NCBI GenBank assembly: GCA_016302965.1
Contig: JAEDMP010000071.1
Location: 1-12,984 of the forward strand
DNA: 12,984 nt
Direction of reading: 5' to 3'
DNA from: Bacteroidaceae bacterium
Lineage (GTDB): Bacteria > Bacteroidota > Bacteroidia > Bacteroidales > Bacteroidaceae
Shown: piece after piece, positions 1 through 7,710 of the stretch
Layout of the letters: the number at the start of each line of letters is the position of its first letter
How positions within the stretch are numbered: the first letter of the stretch is position 1
Program-made: the position numbers and the translations under genes
The notes under the pieces: model-generated
Databases searched by the model: none
What the model was told of the DNA's origin: nothing
The model's input: only the letters and a program-made list of their open reading frames with translations

Positions 1-51
1 TTGTTGCTCAGGTACTTGTAAAAAAAGTTAAACTAAAGTGCTGCGGAATTT

Positions 52-56
52 AGGAG
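52..56 (+). promoter_or_regulatory. Possible ribosome binding site of the first gene
   Basis: AGGAG lies 8 bases before the ATG at 65, but only 2 bases before the ATG at 59 and 17 before the ATG at 74. This favours the start at 65. Most genes in this window have no SD-like sequence and Bacteroidia ribosomes rely little on it, so the evidence is modest. Confidence 0.4.
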
Positions 57-64
57 TTATGAGA

Positions 65-1255
65 ATGGATATCATGAAATATGCGTTGACGGCCTTGGTA
101 CTGGCCGGATGCTGCGCCTCCACACAAGCGCAGAAGGCCCGGCAACGGGCTCCCCAAAAGAAGGTAGCCAAACAAAAACGCCAGCAACCAACCGAAGAGG
201 AACAGAGACTGGCAGAGAAGACGCTGCTGATGATGAGCGCCACCCAGAAGATTGTGGTCATCGACAGCATGGTGGTTGACAAGAACAAACTGCTCCAACA
301 CTATGCCCTCAACCCTGAGGTAGGCTCCCTCTCCAGCTATGCGGATTTTTTTGGCAAGCAAGACCAGCCCAACGCCATTGTCAACATGAACCAGATGGGC
401 AGCAAATGCTATTTCCCCATGAAGGGAAGCAACGGCGTGACCCGTCTCTACACCTCAGACAAGATTGCCGGAGAATGGTCGGCGCCAGCGCTGATGAAGG
501 GCATTGACACCCAAGTGTTCAAAGATATCAACTATCCTTTCGTGATGAGCGACGGCACCACCTGCTACTTTGCCGCCAAAGGTGAAGAGAGTTTGGGCGG
601 ATATGACATCTTTGTCACCCGCTTTGACCCCGACCAGCAACAGCTGCTCACCCCTGAAAATATCGGCATGCCCTTCAACTCTCCCGGCAATGACTATCTC
701 TTTGCCATCGACGATATCGAACAGCTCGGCTGGTTTGTCACCGACCGCAACCAACCCGAAGGAAAGGTGTGCATCTACTGCTTCATTCCCTCTGAAGTGA
801 GAGACACCTATCCTGCTGCCGACATCCCGGAAGAGAAACTCAGACAGCTTGCCTCGCTGAACCGCATCGCCGACACCTGGGGCAACGGCAAGGCGAGAAA
901 GGCTGCCCTGCAACGCAAGAAAGCACTGGAACAGCGCCGCGCCCAGGGCAACGCCAAACAAGCCAATGCCGCCGAAGGCTTTGTCGTGAACGACCAACGG
1001 ATTTGCTTCAAGGCTGCCGACTTCAAGGCTGAAGGCAACCCTCGGCGATTCACCCAACTTATCCAACAGAAACAGCAGTTGGAGAAACTCTCACGCAAAC
1101 TGGCATCCATGCGCATCGACTATTCACGGGCCAGCGGTGAGCACAAACTGCAGCTGGGCGAACAAATCAGAATAGACGAACAGCAGGAACTGCTGCTCAT
1201 CAGCAGCATCGAACAGCTTACCAAGGACATCAGAAAGGCAGAGAACAGCCAATGA
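65..1255 (+). CDS. Predicted lipoprotein with PD40/WD40-like beta-propeller repeats
   Basis: I do not recognise a named gene. With the start at 65 the protein has 396 residues; ATG at 59 or 74, or GTG at 38, are alternatives. The N-terminus is a hydrophobic signal ending in a lipobox (Leu13-Ala-Gly-Cys16), so export and lipidation at Cys16 are likely. A type I cleavage after the nearby AQA (residues 21-23 region) is a weaker alternative. A basic Gln/Lys/Arg stretch (about 24-48) follows. Residues about 105-242 contain PD40-like strands, best seen at 164-189 (aromatic-Ala-x-Lys, then Leu-Gly-Gly-Tyr-Asp-Ile-Phe-Val) and 205-240. These repeats are common in Bacteroidetes envelope proteins, for example TolB-like and OmpA-associated ones. 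The C-terminal part (about 325-394) is Gln/Leu/Lys-rich and probably coiled coil. No OmpA domain is present. An envelope role is inferred; the exact function is unknown. Confidence 0.85.
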   Translation: MDIMKYALTALVLAGCCASTQAQKARQRAPQKKVAKQKRQQPTEEEQRLAEKTLLMMSATQKIVVIDSMVVDKNKLLQHYALNPEVGSLSSYADFFGKQDQPNAIVNMNQMGSKCYFPMKGSNGVTRLYTSDKIAGEWSAPALMKGIDTQVFKDINYPFVMSDGTTCYFAAKGEESLGGYDIFVTRFDPDQQQLLTPENIGMPFNSPGNDYLFAIDDIEQLGWFVTDRNQPEGKVCIYCFIPSEVRDTYPAADIPEEKLRQLASLNRIADTWGNGKARKAALQRKKALEQRRAQGNAKQANAAEGFVVNDQRICFKAADFKAEGNPRRFTQLIQQKQQLEKLSRKLASMRIDYSRASGEHKLQLGEQIRIDEQQELLLISSIEQLTKDIRKAENSQ

Positions 1256-1331
1256 CCGTCGCTGACATCAGCTACACCTATTATTATATAGACCTTATCG
1301 GGCATATTGTTTCACCAAAAGTATCGGGCTT

Positions 1332-2204
1332 ATGAAATACAAAGAATCAGAACTCATCATCAACGCCGACGGAAGCATCTTCCATCTGCATGTGAAACCG
1401 GAACAACTCGCCGACCGAATCATCCTCGTAGGCGACCCGGGAAGAGTGGAACTGGTGGCCTCCCACTTCGACCATCGCGAATGTGACATCAGCAACCGCG
1501 AGTTTCATACCATCACGGGCAGCTATCAGGGCAAACGAATTACCGTCATCTCTACCGGCATCGGATGTGACAATATCGACATCGTGATGAATGAGATTGA
1601 CGCACTCGCCAATATCGACTTCGACACACACGACGACCGACCCGTCAGCCGACAACTCAACATCGTGCGCATCGGCACCTGCGGAGGCCTGCAGCCTGAT
1701 ACCCCCACCGGCACCTTCATCTGTTCAGAGATTTCGGTGGGATTCGACGGGCTGCTCAATTTCTATGCCGGACGTGATGCCGTTTGCGACCTCGCCCTGG
1801 AACAAGCTCTCGTAGCCCATTTAGGATGGAAGGGCAACATCTGCATCCCCCACCCCTACGTCGTCCATGCCGACGAGAAACTGGTGGAACGTATCGCTGG
1901 CCACGACATGATGCGGGGCGTGACCATCTCGTGCGGCGGATTCTATGGGCCGCAGGGACGCAGCATCCGCATACCTCTTGCCGACCCCGAACAGAACAAC
2001 AAGGTGGAAAGCTTCAGCCACGAAGGGCGACGCATCACCAACTATGAGATGGAGAGCTCGGCCATCGCCGGCCTCTCGCGGCTGATGCACCATCATGCCA
2101 CAACGGTCTGCATGGTAGTGGCCAACCGCTGGGCAGGAAAAGCAACCCCTAACTATCAGGGCAAGATTGACAGCCTCATACAGGTCGTTTTAGACAGGAT
2201 TTGA
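1332..2204 (+). CDS. Nucleoside phosphorylase, uridine phosphorylase-like (PNP_UDP_1 family)
   Basis: The 290-residue protein matches the trimeric/hexameric PNP-UDP phosphorylase family, which splits nucleosides with phosphate into base and (deoxy)ribose-1-phosphate in salvage. Visible motifs are GDPGR (34-38, phosphate-binding loop), the STGIG segment (74-78), RIGTCGG (113-119) and NYEMESSA (237-244), whose Met-Glu pair binds the ribose hydroxyls in this family. ANR (264-266) resembles the Val-Asn-Arg near the C-terminus of enterobacterial Udp. Overall layout is closest to uridine phosphorylase, but base specificity cannot be read safely, so no symbol is given. The start has no SD, as usual here. 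It sits 76 bases after the lipoprotein gene with no clear terminator between them, so cotranscription is possible. The direct repeat TATCGGGC at 1296 and 1322 in that gap is probably chance. Confidence 0.93.
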   Translation: MKYKESELIINADGSIFHLHVKPEQLADRIILVGDPGRVELVASHFDHRECDISNREFHTITGSYQGKRITVISTGIGCDNIDIVMNEIDALANIDFDTHDDRPVSRQLNIVRIGTCGGLQPDTPTGTFICSEISVGFDGLLNFYAGRDAVCDLALEQALVAHLGWKGNICIPHPYVVHADEKLVERIAGHDMMRGVTISCGGFYGPQGRSIRIPLADPEQNNKVESFSHEGRRITNYEMESSAIAGLSRLMHHHATTVCMVVANRWAGKATPNYQGKIDSLIQVVLDRI

Positions 2205-2243
2205 CACTTTGTCAGAAAATTGAGAAAGATTTTACCAAAAACA

Positions 2244-2275
2244 CTTGGAGGTTTAAGAGATTATCCCTATATTTG
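2244..2275 (+). promoter_or_regulatory. Bacteroidetes-type promoter of the DbpA-like helicase
   Basis: A -7 element TATATTTG (2268-2275) matches the consensus TAnnTTTG exactly. A CTTG at 2244-2247, 20 bases upstream, fits the -33 TTTG element with one mismatch. Transcription would begin near 2280, giving a leader of about 53 bases before the ATG at 2333. Confidence 0.7.
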
Positions 2276-2332
2276 CAACAGAAAAACAACAAAAGGTAAG
2301 TTCACCTGAAGAACACCCGATTAGATATACCC

Positions 2333-3646
2333 ATGAACGACTGTTTGAAAAGACTGAAGATTACGCAACTCAACGATATGCAGCAGGCCACGGCCGAAGC
2401 CATCGCAAGAGGAAAGGGCGATGTCATCGTCCTCTCTCCCACCGGCTCGGGCAAGACCCTCGCCTATCTGCTGCCCCTCATCCAGCTGACCGACACAACC
2501 AACAACGAGGTGCAGGCTCTGGTCATCACCCCCGGACGCGAACTGGCGCTGCAGTCGGACGGTGTGCTCAAGGCTGCCACCACAGCCCTGCGCTCCACCT
2601 GCTGCTACGGAGGCCGCCCCACCATGGACGAGCACCGCATCATCCGCAAACTGCAACCGCAAATCATTTTCGGTACACCAGGGCGCCTGAACGACCATCT
2701 CGACAAGGACAACTTCTCGCGCTATGGCATCCGCTATGTGGTCATCGACGAGTTTGACAAATGTCTCGAAATGGGTTTCCAGAAAGAGATGGCCAAACTG
2801 CTGGGCAGTCTGCCCGGATTGCGCCGACGCTTCCTGCTCTCGGCCACCGAGGCAGAGGAGATTCCCGATTTCGTGAACATGAGGGGAGTCACACGGGTAG
2901 ATTTCCTCGACCACGAAGAGGAGACCAGCAGCCGCATCGCCATCCATGAAGTGAAGAGTCCGCAGAAGGACAAGCTCGCCACGCTCGACCAGTTGCTGCG
3001 CTCGTTCGGCCAGCAGAGCAGCATCGTGTTTCTCAACTTCCGTGAGAGCGTGGAACGTACCGCCGAATACCTCAGCCAACAGGGCTTCACCGTGAGCCTC
3101 TTCCACGGAGCCTTGCAGCAGAAGGAACGCGAGGATGCCCTCTACCGCTTCACCAACGGTTCGGCCAACGTGCTGGTGGCAACCAACCTGGCATCGCGCG
3201 GACTCGATATCCCCGACATCGAGAACATCGTTCACTACCACCTGCCGCTCAGCCAGGATGACTATATCCACCGCATCGGACGAACGGCACGATGGGAGGC
3301 CCAAGGCCGGGCTTTCTTCCTCATCGGACCCGAGGAACACATCCCCGAATATATCGACAACCCCATCGAACCCTACGGGATTCCCGAACAGTTGCCGCCC
3401 CCAGCCCACCCCCGCATGAGCACGCTCTACATCGGCAAAGGCAAGAAAGACAAAATCAGCAAGGGCGACATCGTGGGATTCCTCTGCAAGAAGGGAGGTC
3501 TCGAGCCTTCAGAGATTGGAAAAATCGACGTGAAAGAACACTATGCCTACTGCGCCATCCGACGAGAGCGGATGCAAGAGGTGATACAAAACGTAAGGGG
3601 CGAGAAGATAAAAGGCGTGAAAACCATTATTGAGAGTGTCAAATAG
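2333..3646 (+). CDS. dbpA: DbpA-like DEAD-box ATP-dependent RNA helicase
   Basis: The 437-residue protein has two RecA-like domains and a C-terminal RNA-binding domain. A Q-motif region (about 10-19) precedes motif I PTGSGKT (36-42). Then come TPGREL (66-71), GTPGR (114-118), motif II DEFD (139-142), motif III SAT (170-172), motif V with ATNLASRGLDIP (283-294) and motif VI HRIGRTAR (313-320). Residues 363-437 align well with the DbpA RNA-binding domain (Thr-Leu-Tyr-Ile, GKKDKI, GD, Gly-Leu, IGKID, KIKG), which in E. coli and Bacillus homologues binds hairpin 92 of 23S rRNA. A role in 50S subunit assembly is therefore likely. E. coli DbpA is similar in length (457). The oddity is DEFD in place of DEAD in motif II; the two catalytic acidic residues (Asp139, Glu140) remain. 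The gene has its own promoter and is probably monocistronic. Confidence 0.93.
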   Translation: MNDCLKRLKITQLNDMQQATAEAIARGKGDVIVLSPTGSGKTLAYLLPLIQLTDTTNNEVQALVITPGRELALQSDGVLKAATTALRSTCCYGGRPTMDEHRIIRKLQPQIIFGTPGRLNDHLDKDNFSRYGIRYVVIDEFDKCLEMGFQKEMAKLLGSLPGLRRRFLLSATEAEEIPDFVNMRGVTRVDFLDHEEETSSRIAIHEVKSPQKDKLATLDQLLRSFGQQSSIVFLNFRESVERTAEYLSQQGFTVSLFHGALQQKEREDALYRFTNGSANVLVATNLASRGLDIPDIENIVHYHLPLSQDDYIHRIGRTARWEAQGRAFFLIGPEEHIPEYIDNPIEPYGIPEQLPPPAHPRMSTLYIGKGKKDKISKGDIVGFLCKKGGLEPSEIGKIDVKEHYAYCAIRRERMQEVIQNVRGEKIKGVKTIIESVK

Positions 3647-3686
3647 TAAGCAAAACAAATATTTTGATTACATTTTCGACGAATCA

Positions 3687-3718
3687 TTTGGCCATTTCGA
3701 ATAAAAAGTGTAACTTCG
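3687..3718 (+). promoter_or_regulatory. Bacteroidetes-type promoter of the serC-serA-DUF1015-yigZ operon
   Basis: TTTG at 3687-3690, then 20 bases, then TAACTTCG at 3711-3718, which matches TAnnTTTG except for one T to C. Transcription should start near 3723, leaving a leader of about 80 bases before serC. Confidence 0.65.
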
Positions 3719-3731
3719 CAGCCGTTTTTTC

Positions 3732-3743
3732 GTCACTCGTGAC
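3732..3743. promoter_or_regulatory. Short palindrome in the serC leader (possible operator)
   Basis: GTCAC at 3732-3736 and GTGAC at 3739-3743 are a perfect inverted repeat with a 2-base centre. It lies just downstream of the expected transcription start. It is too tight to fold fully as an RNA hairpin, so a DNA-binding site is the more natural reading, but a chance dyad is equally possible. Confidence 0.25.
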
Positions 3744-3803
3744 ATCAAACCATAGAATCATATCATAACGATACATATCATTAATCTAAAAATTGACAAT
3801 CAA

Positions 3804-4871
3804 ATGAAGAAGTACAACTTTAATGCAGGTCCCTCAATGCTTCCCCGCGAAGTTATTGAAAACACCGCCAAGCAGTGTCTGGACTTCAACGGTTCTGGAC
3901 TCTCCCTGATGGAGATTAGTCATCGCGCCAAGGATTTTCAGCCAGTTGTTGATGAGGCCGTAGCTCTCGTGAAGGAGCTGCTGCAGATTCCCGAAGGCTA
4001 TTCAGTCATCTTCCTCGGTGGTGGCGCCTCGCTTGAGTTCTGTATGATACCCTATAACTTCCTGCTCACCAAGGCAGCCTATCTCAACACCGGTACCTGG
4101 GCCAAGAAGGCCATGAAGGAGGCCAAGCTTTTCGGTGAGGTGGTTGAGGTGGCCTCGTCGGCCGATGCCAACTTCTCGTTCATCCCCAAAGGATGGGAGT
4201 GCCCCACTGATGTGGACTATCTGCACATCACCACCAACAACACCATCTACGGTACGGAGATGAGAAAGGAACTGGACGTGCCCGTACGCATGATTGCCGA
4301 CATGAGCTCTGACATCATGAGCCGTCCCGTTGACGTGAGCAAGTATGACTGCATCTATGCCGGTGCCCAGAAGAACCTCTCGATGGCCGGTGTGACCATC
4401 GTCATCGTCAAGGACGACACCCTCGGCAAGGCTCCCCGCACCATCCCCACCATGCTCGACTACCGCACCCACGTGGAGAAGGGTTCGATGTTCAACACAC
4501 CTCCCGTTGTGCCCATCTACTGCATGCTCGAGAACCTGCGCTGGATCAAGAAGAACGGCGGTGTAGAAGCCATGGACAAGCTGGCCCTGCAGCGTGCCGA
4601 ACTGCTCTACTCAGAGATTGACCGCAACCGTCTGTTCAAGGGCACCGTGGCCGAAGAGGACCGCTCGGTGATGAACATCTGCTTCGTGATGAACGAGGAG
4701 TACAAGGAACTGGAGAAACCCTTCTTCGACTTTGCCACCGCCCGCGGCATGGTGGGCATCAAGGGTCACCGAAGCGTAGGCGGATTCCGCGCCAGCTGCT
4801 ACAACGCCCAAACCATCGAGGGCGTGAACGCTTTGGTTCAGGCCATGAAGGATTTTGAACAGCAGAACTAA
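3804..4871 (+). CDS. serC: Phosphoserine aminotransferase
   Basis: SerC (355 residues, normal length) is a class V, PLP-dependent aminotransferase. It converts 3-phosphohydroxypyruvate and glutamate to O-phosphoserine and 2-oxoglutarate, step two of the phosphorylated serine pathway; many SerC enzymes also act in PLP synthesis. The N-terminus KYNFNAGPSMLP is typical. GGGAS (72-76) is the phosphate/cofactor loop. Asn-Asn-Thr-Ile-x-Gly (145-150) and ADMSSD (165-170) are substrate and cofactor segments. GAQKN (187-191) carries the Schiff-base lysine, Lys190. The C-terminal GHRSVGGFRAS segment is also characteristic. It is the first gene of a four-gene run and lies 26 bases before serA. The leader is A-rich without an SD. 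Confidence 0.98.
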   Translation: MKKYNFNAGPSMLPREVIENTAKQCLDFNGSGLSLMEISHRAKDFQPVVDEAVALVKELLQIPEGYSVIFLGGGASLEFCMIPYNFLLTKAAYLNTGTWAKKAMKEAKLFGEVVEVASSADANFSFIPKGWECPTDVDYLHITTNNTIYGTEMRKELDVPVRMIADMSSDIMSRPVDVSKYDCIYAGAQKNLSMAGVTIVIVKDDTLGKAPRTIPTMLDYRTHVEKGSMFNTPPVVPIYCMLENLRWIKKNGGVEAMDKLALQRAELLYSEIDRNRLFKGTVAEEDRSVMNICFVMNEEYKELEKPFFDFATARGMVGIKGHRSVGGFRASCYNAQTIEGVNALVQAMKDFEQQN

Positions 4872-4897
4872 TCACAGCAACCAAAAGCATATCAGCA

Positions 4898-5815
4898 ATG
4901 AAAGTACTTGTTGCAACAGAAAAGCCCTTCGCCGCAGCAGCGGTGAAGGGTATACAAGCCGAGATTGAGGCTGCAGGAAACGAACTGGCCCTGCTGGAGA
5001 AGTATACGGAGAAAGCACAGTTGCTCGATGCCGTCAAGGATGCCGACGCACTCATCATCCGTTCCGACAAGGTAGACGCCGAGGTACTCGACGCCGCCAA
5101 ACAGTTGAAGATTGTGGTGCGCGCCGGTGCCGGTTATGACAACATCGACCTCGAGGCTGCCACCGCCCACAACGTAGTGGCCGAGAACACCCCTGGCCAG
5201 AATGCCAACGCCGTGGCCGAACTGGTGTTCGGTCTGCTGGTGTATGCCGTTCGCAACTTCTACAACGGCAAGGCTGGCACCGAGCTCATGGGAAAGAAGC
5301 TGGGCATCCTCGCCTTCGGGAACGTGGGACGCAACGTGGCCCGCATCGCCGCCGGATTCGGTATGGAGGTGTATGCCTATGATGCCTACTGCCCGAAAGA
5401 GGCCATCGAGAGCGCTGGCGTGACCGCCGTGGATAATCAGGACGAACTCTTCAAGACCTGCGACATCGTGTCGCTCCATATCCCTGCCACTGCCGAGACC
5501 AAGCAGAGCATCAACTACCGGATGGTGGGACAGATGAAGAAGGGGGCCATTCTCGTGAATACCGCCCGCAAGGAGGTCATCAACGAACCCGAACTGATCC
5601 AGCTCTTGGGCGAGCGCACCGACCTGAAGTATGTGACCGACATCAAGCCCGATGCCGACGCTGAGTTTGCCCAGTTTGAGGGCCGCTACTTCAGCACCCC
5701 CAAGAAGATGGGTGCCCAGACCGCCGAGGCCAACACCAATGCGGGCATCGCTGCCGCCAAGCAGATCAATGCCTTCTTCAAGGACGGCTGCACCAAGTTC
5801 CAGGTGAACAAGTAA
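4898..5815 (+). CDS. serA: D-3-phosphoglycerate dehydrogenase, short form without ACT domain
   Basis: The 305-residue protein is a D-isomer 2-hydroxyacid dehydrogenase. As SerA it would oxidise 3-phosphoglycerate to 3-phosphohydroxypyruvate with NAD. Visible segments are RAGAGYDNID (75-84), ENTPG (96-100), the Rossmann loop AFGNVG (139-144, with Ala in place of the first Gly), NAD-binding Asp161, HIP (194-196) and NTARKEVINE (221-230) with catalytic Arg224. Where the family normally has Pro-His-x-Gly before the conserved Thr/Glu-Ala, this protein has PKKMGAQTAEA (268-278), so Lys270 replaces the catalytic His. The C-terminal ACT/serine-feedback domain of E. coli SerA is absent. The protein is otherwise intact and sits between serC and DUF1015, which supports an active SerA of the short Bacteroidetes type. 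I recall a His-to-Lys change reported for a related short Entamoeba enzyme, but cannot check this here. Confidence 0.93.
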   Translation: MKVLVATEKPFAAAAVKGIQAEIEAAGNELALLEKYTEKAQLLDAVKDADALIIRSDKVDAEVLDAAKQLKIVVRAGAGYDNIDLEAATAHNVVAENTPGQNANAVAELVFGLLVYAVRNFYNGKAGTELMGKKLGILAFGNVGRNVARIAAGFGMEVYAYDAYCPKEAIESAGVTAVDNQDELFKTCDIVSLHIPATAETKQSINYRMVGQMKKGAILVNTARKEVINEPELIQLLGERTDLKYVTDIKPDADAEFAQFEGRYFSTPKKMGAQTAEANTNAGIAAAKQINAFFKDGCTKFQVNK

Positions 5816-5835
5816 CCACTCATTCCTATCGACCC

Positions 5836-7083
5836 ATGGCAACAATCAAACCATTCAGAGGCATCCGCCCACCGAAAGAGCTCGTAGAGCAGGTGGAATC
5901 GCGCCCCTATGACGTGCTCGACTCTGAAGAGGCACGCCAGGAAGCCGGCGACAACGAGAAGAGCCTCTACCATATCATCAAACCCGAGATTGATTTCCCC
6001 GAGGGAACCAGCGAATATGACCCGCGCGTCTACGAGAAAGCCGCCGAGAACTTCCGCAAGTTCCAGGAACAGGGATGGCTCGTCCAGGACCAGCAGGACC
6101 ACTACTACATCTATGCCCAGACCATGCAGGGAAAGACGCAGTACGGACTGGTGGTGGGTGCCTACGTGGATGACTACATGAACGGAGTCATCAAGAAGCA
6201 TGAGCTCACCCGTCGCGACAAGGAGGAGGACCGCATGAAGCACGTGAGGGTCAACGATGCCAACATCGAACCCGTGTTCTTTGCCTATCCCGACAACGCA
6301 GTGCTCGATGCCCTCATCATGCGCTACGCCGCCACCGAACCCGAATATGACTTTGTGGCTCCCATCGACGGCTTCCGCCACCAGTTTTGGGTCATCAGTT
6401 CCGACGAGGATATCCAGCTCATTACGCGTGAGTTCCAGGCCATGCCTTCGCTCTATATCGCAGACGGCCACCACCGCTCGGCCGCTGCCGCCCTCGTAGG
6501 TGCCGAGAAGGCCAAGCTGAACCCCAACCATCAGGGCAACGAGGAGTATAACTACTTCATGGCTGTCTGCTTCCAGGCATCGCAGCTCACCATCCTCGAC
6601 TACAACCGGGTGGTGAAAGACCTCAACGGTCTCAGCTCCGAGGAGTTCCTGCAGGCACTTGCCAAGAACTTCACCGTCACAGTCAAGGGCAAGGACAACT
6701 ACCGTCCCGCCCAGCTGCATGAGTTCTCGCTCTATCTCGACGGTGAGTGGTACAGTCTCGTGGCCAAGGAGGGAACCTATGACAACAGCGACCCCATCGG
6801 CGTGCTCGACGTAGACATCTCCAGCCGCCTCATCCTCGACGAGATTCTCGGCATCAAGGACTTGAGAAGCAGCAAGCGCATCGACTTCGTGGGTGGACTG
6901 CGCGGACTGGGCGAACTGAAACGCCGTGTGGACAGCGGAGAGATGAGAATGGCTCTCGCCCTCTATCCCGTTTCGATGAAACAGATTATGGACATTGCCG
7001 ACAGCGGCAAGATTATGCCACCCAAGGCCACCTGGTTTGAACCGAAACTGAGGTCGGGTCTGGTGATTCACAAACTTAGTTGA
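5836..7083 (+). CDS. DUF1015 family protein in the serine operon
   Basis: The 415-residue protein matches the DUF1015 family (COG4198), whose biochemical role is not established as far as I know. Recognisable conserved parts are the N-terminal KPFRGIRPP (5-13) and RPYDV (23-27), HELTRRDKEEDR (122-133), the strongly conserved ADGHHRSAAA (209-218), and a C-terminal MPPKATWFEPKLRSGL (394-409). No signal peptide or membrane segment is seen, so it is probably cytoplasmic. It starts 20 bases after serA and ends 10 bases before yigZ. The DGHHR motif recalls ParB/Srx-fold enzymes, some of which (SbnI, archaeal SerK) are free-serine kinases. With serA and serC beside it and no serB here, a role in handling phosphoserine or serine is a reasonable hypothesis, not a demonstrated function. 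Confidence 0.93.
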   Translation: MATIKPFRGIRPPKELVEQVESRPYDVLDSEEARQEAGDNEKSLYHIIKPEIDFPEGTSEYDPRVYEKAAENFRKFQEQGWLVQDQQDHYYIYAQTMQGKTQYGLVVGAYVDDYMNGVIKKHELTRRDKEEDRMKHVRVNDANIEPVFFAYPDNAVLDALIMRYAATEPEYDFVAPIDGFRHQFWVISSDEDIQLITREFQAMPSLYIADGHHRSAAAALVGAEKAKLNPNHQGNEEYNYFMAVCFQASQLTILDYNRVVKDLNGLSSEEFLQALAKNFTVTVKGKDNYRPAQLHEFSLYLDGEWYSLVAKEGTYDNSDPIGVLDVDISSRLILDEILGIKDLRSSKRIDFVGGLRGLGELKRRVDSGEMRMALALYPVSMKQIMDIADSGKIMPPKATWFEPKLRSGLVIHKLS

Positions 7084-7093
7084 TACCGTATTC

Positions 7094-7681
7094 GTGGATT
7101 CCTACAAAACGATATCCGAAAAGACCATTGGCGAGGGATATATTACGGAAAAGCGTAGTAAATTCCTCGCCTTTGCCCACCACGTGGAGAGTGTCGACGA
7201 GGTGAAAGAGATTGTGGCCCAATACCGCAAGAAATACTTCGACGCACGGCACGTCTGCTGGGCCTATATGTTGGGCCATGAACGCAACGAGTTCAGAGCC
7301 AACGACGACGGCGAACCGAGCAGCACTGCCGGCAAGCCTATCCTGGGACAAATCAACAGCCGGGAACTCACCAATATCCTCGTGGTGGTTATCCGTTATT
7401 TTGGCGGTGTCCTGTTGGGCACCAGCGGACTCATCGTGGCCTACCGCGAGGCGGCAGCCGATGCCATCAACCATGCTGTGGAGGAGGAACGGCTCATCGA
7501 GGAGGAAATTACCTACAGCTTCACCTATGTGATGATGAATGATGTGATGCGCATCATCAAAGATATGCAACCCCGCATCGTCAGCCAGACCTTTGACAAC
7601 ACCTGCGAAATCAGACTGGCCATCCGCAGGTCGCTCGCCCCCCAACTGCGTGACAGACTGGCCAAACTGTCCTTCGACTGA
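7094..7681 (+). CDS. yigZ: YigZ/IMPACT family protein
   Basis: The 195-residue protein belongs to the UPF0029/IMPACT family (E. coli YigZ, 204 residues). The N-terminal Impact domain (about 1-115) shows the family signatures DDGEPSSTAGKPIL (71-84) and VVIRYFGGVLLGTSGLIVAY (positions about 97-116). The C-terminal part (about 135-192) is the ferredoxin-like DUF1949 domain, thought to bind nucleic acid. The eukaryotic relative IMPACT/Yih1 regulates Gcn2, but the bacterial role is unclear. The start is GTG at 7094; no better ATG precedes the conserved N-terminus. It is the last gene of the serC operon, and no terminator is visible in the 29 bases before the converging gene. A link to serine synthesis is suggested only by position. 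Confidence 0.94.
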   Translation: MDSYKTISEKTIGEGYITEKRSKFLAFAHHVESVDEVKEIVAQYRKKYFDARHVCWAYMLGHERNEFRANDDGEPSSTAGKPILGQINSRELTNILVVVIRYFGGVLLGTSGLIVAYREAAADAINHAVEEERLIEEEITYSFTYVMMNDVMRIIKDMQPRIVSQTFDNTCEIRLAIRRSLAPQLRDRLAKLSFD

Positions 7682-7710
7682 CGCTGCCGCCGCTTCCCCC
7701 CGACAGACCA

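Noticed and set aside
2202..2214. Possible hairpin TGACA/TGTCA just after the nucleoside phosphorylase stop
   Set aside because: Only 5 bp, A/T-rich and not followed by a T-tract, so it does not qualify as a terminator.
2321..3409. Long minus-strand reading frame (362 codons) opposite the helicase gene
   Set aside because: It mirrors a well-supported gene with clear motifs. Its translation shows no family signature, and it arises from the G+C-biased codon use of the sense gene, which avoids antisense stops.
5686..7071. Long minus-strand frame (461 codons) opposite DUF1015, and a similar one at 4892-5845 opposite serA
   Set aside because: The plus-strand proteins are recognisable families with intact motifs, and the antisense translations are Val/Gly/His-rich shadows with no recognisable domain.
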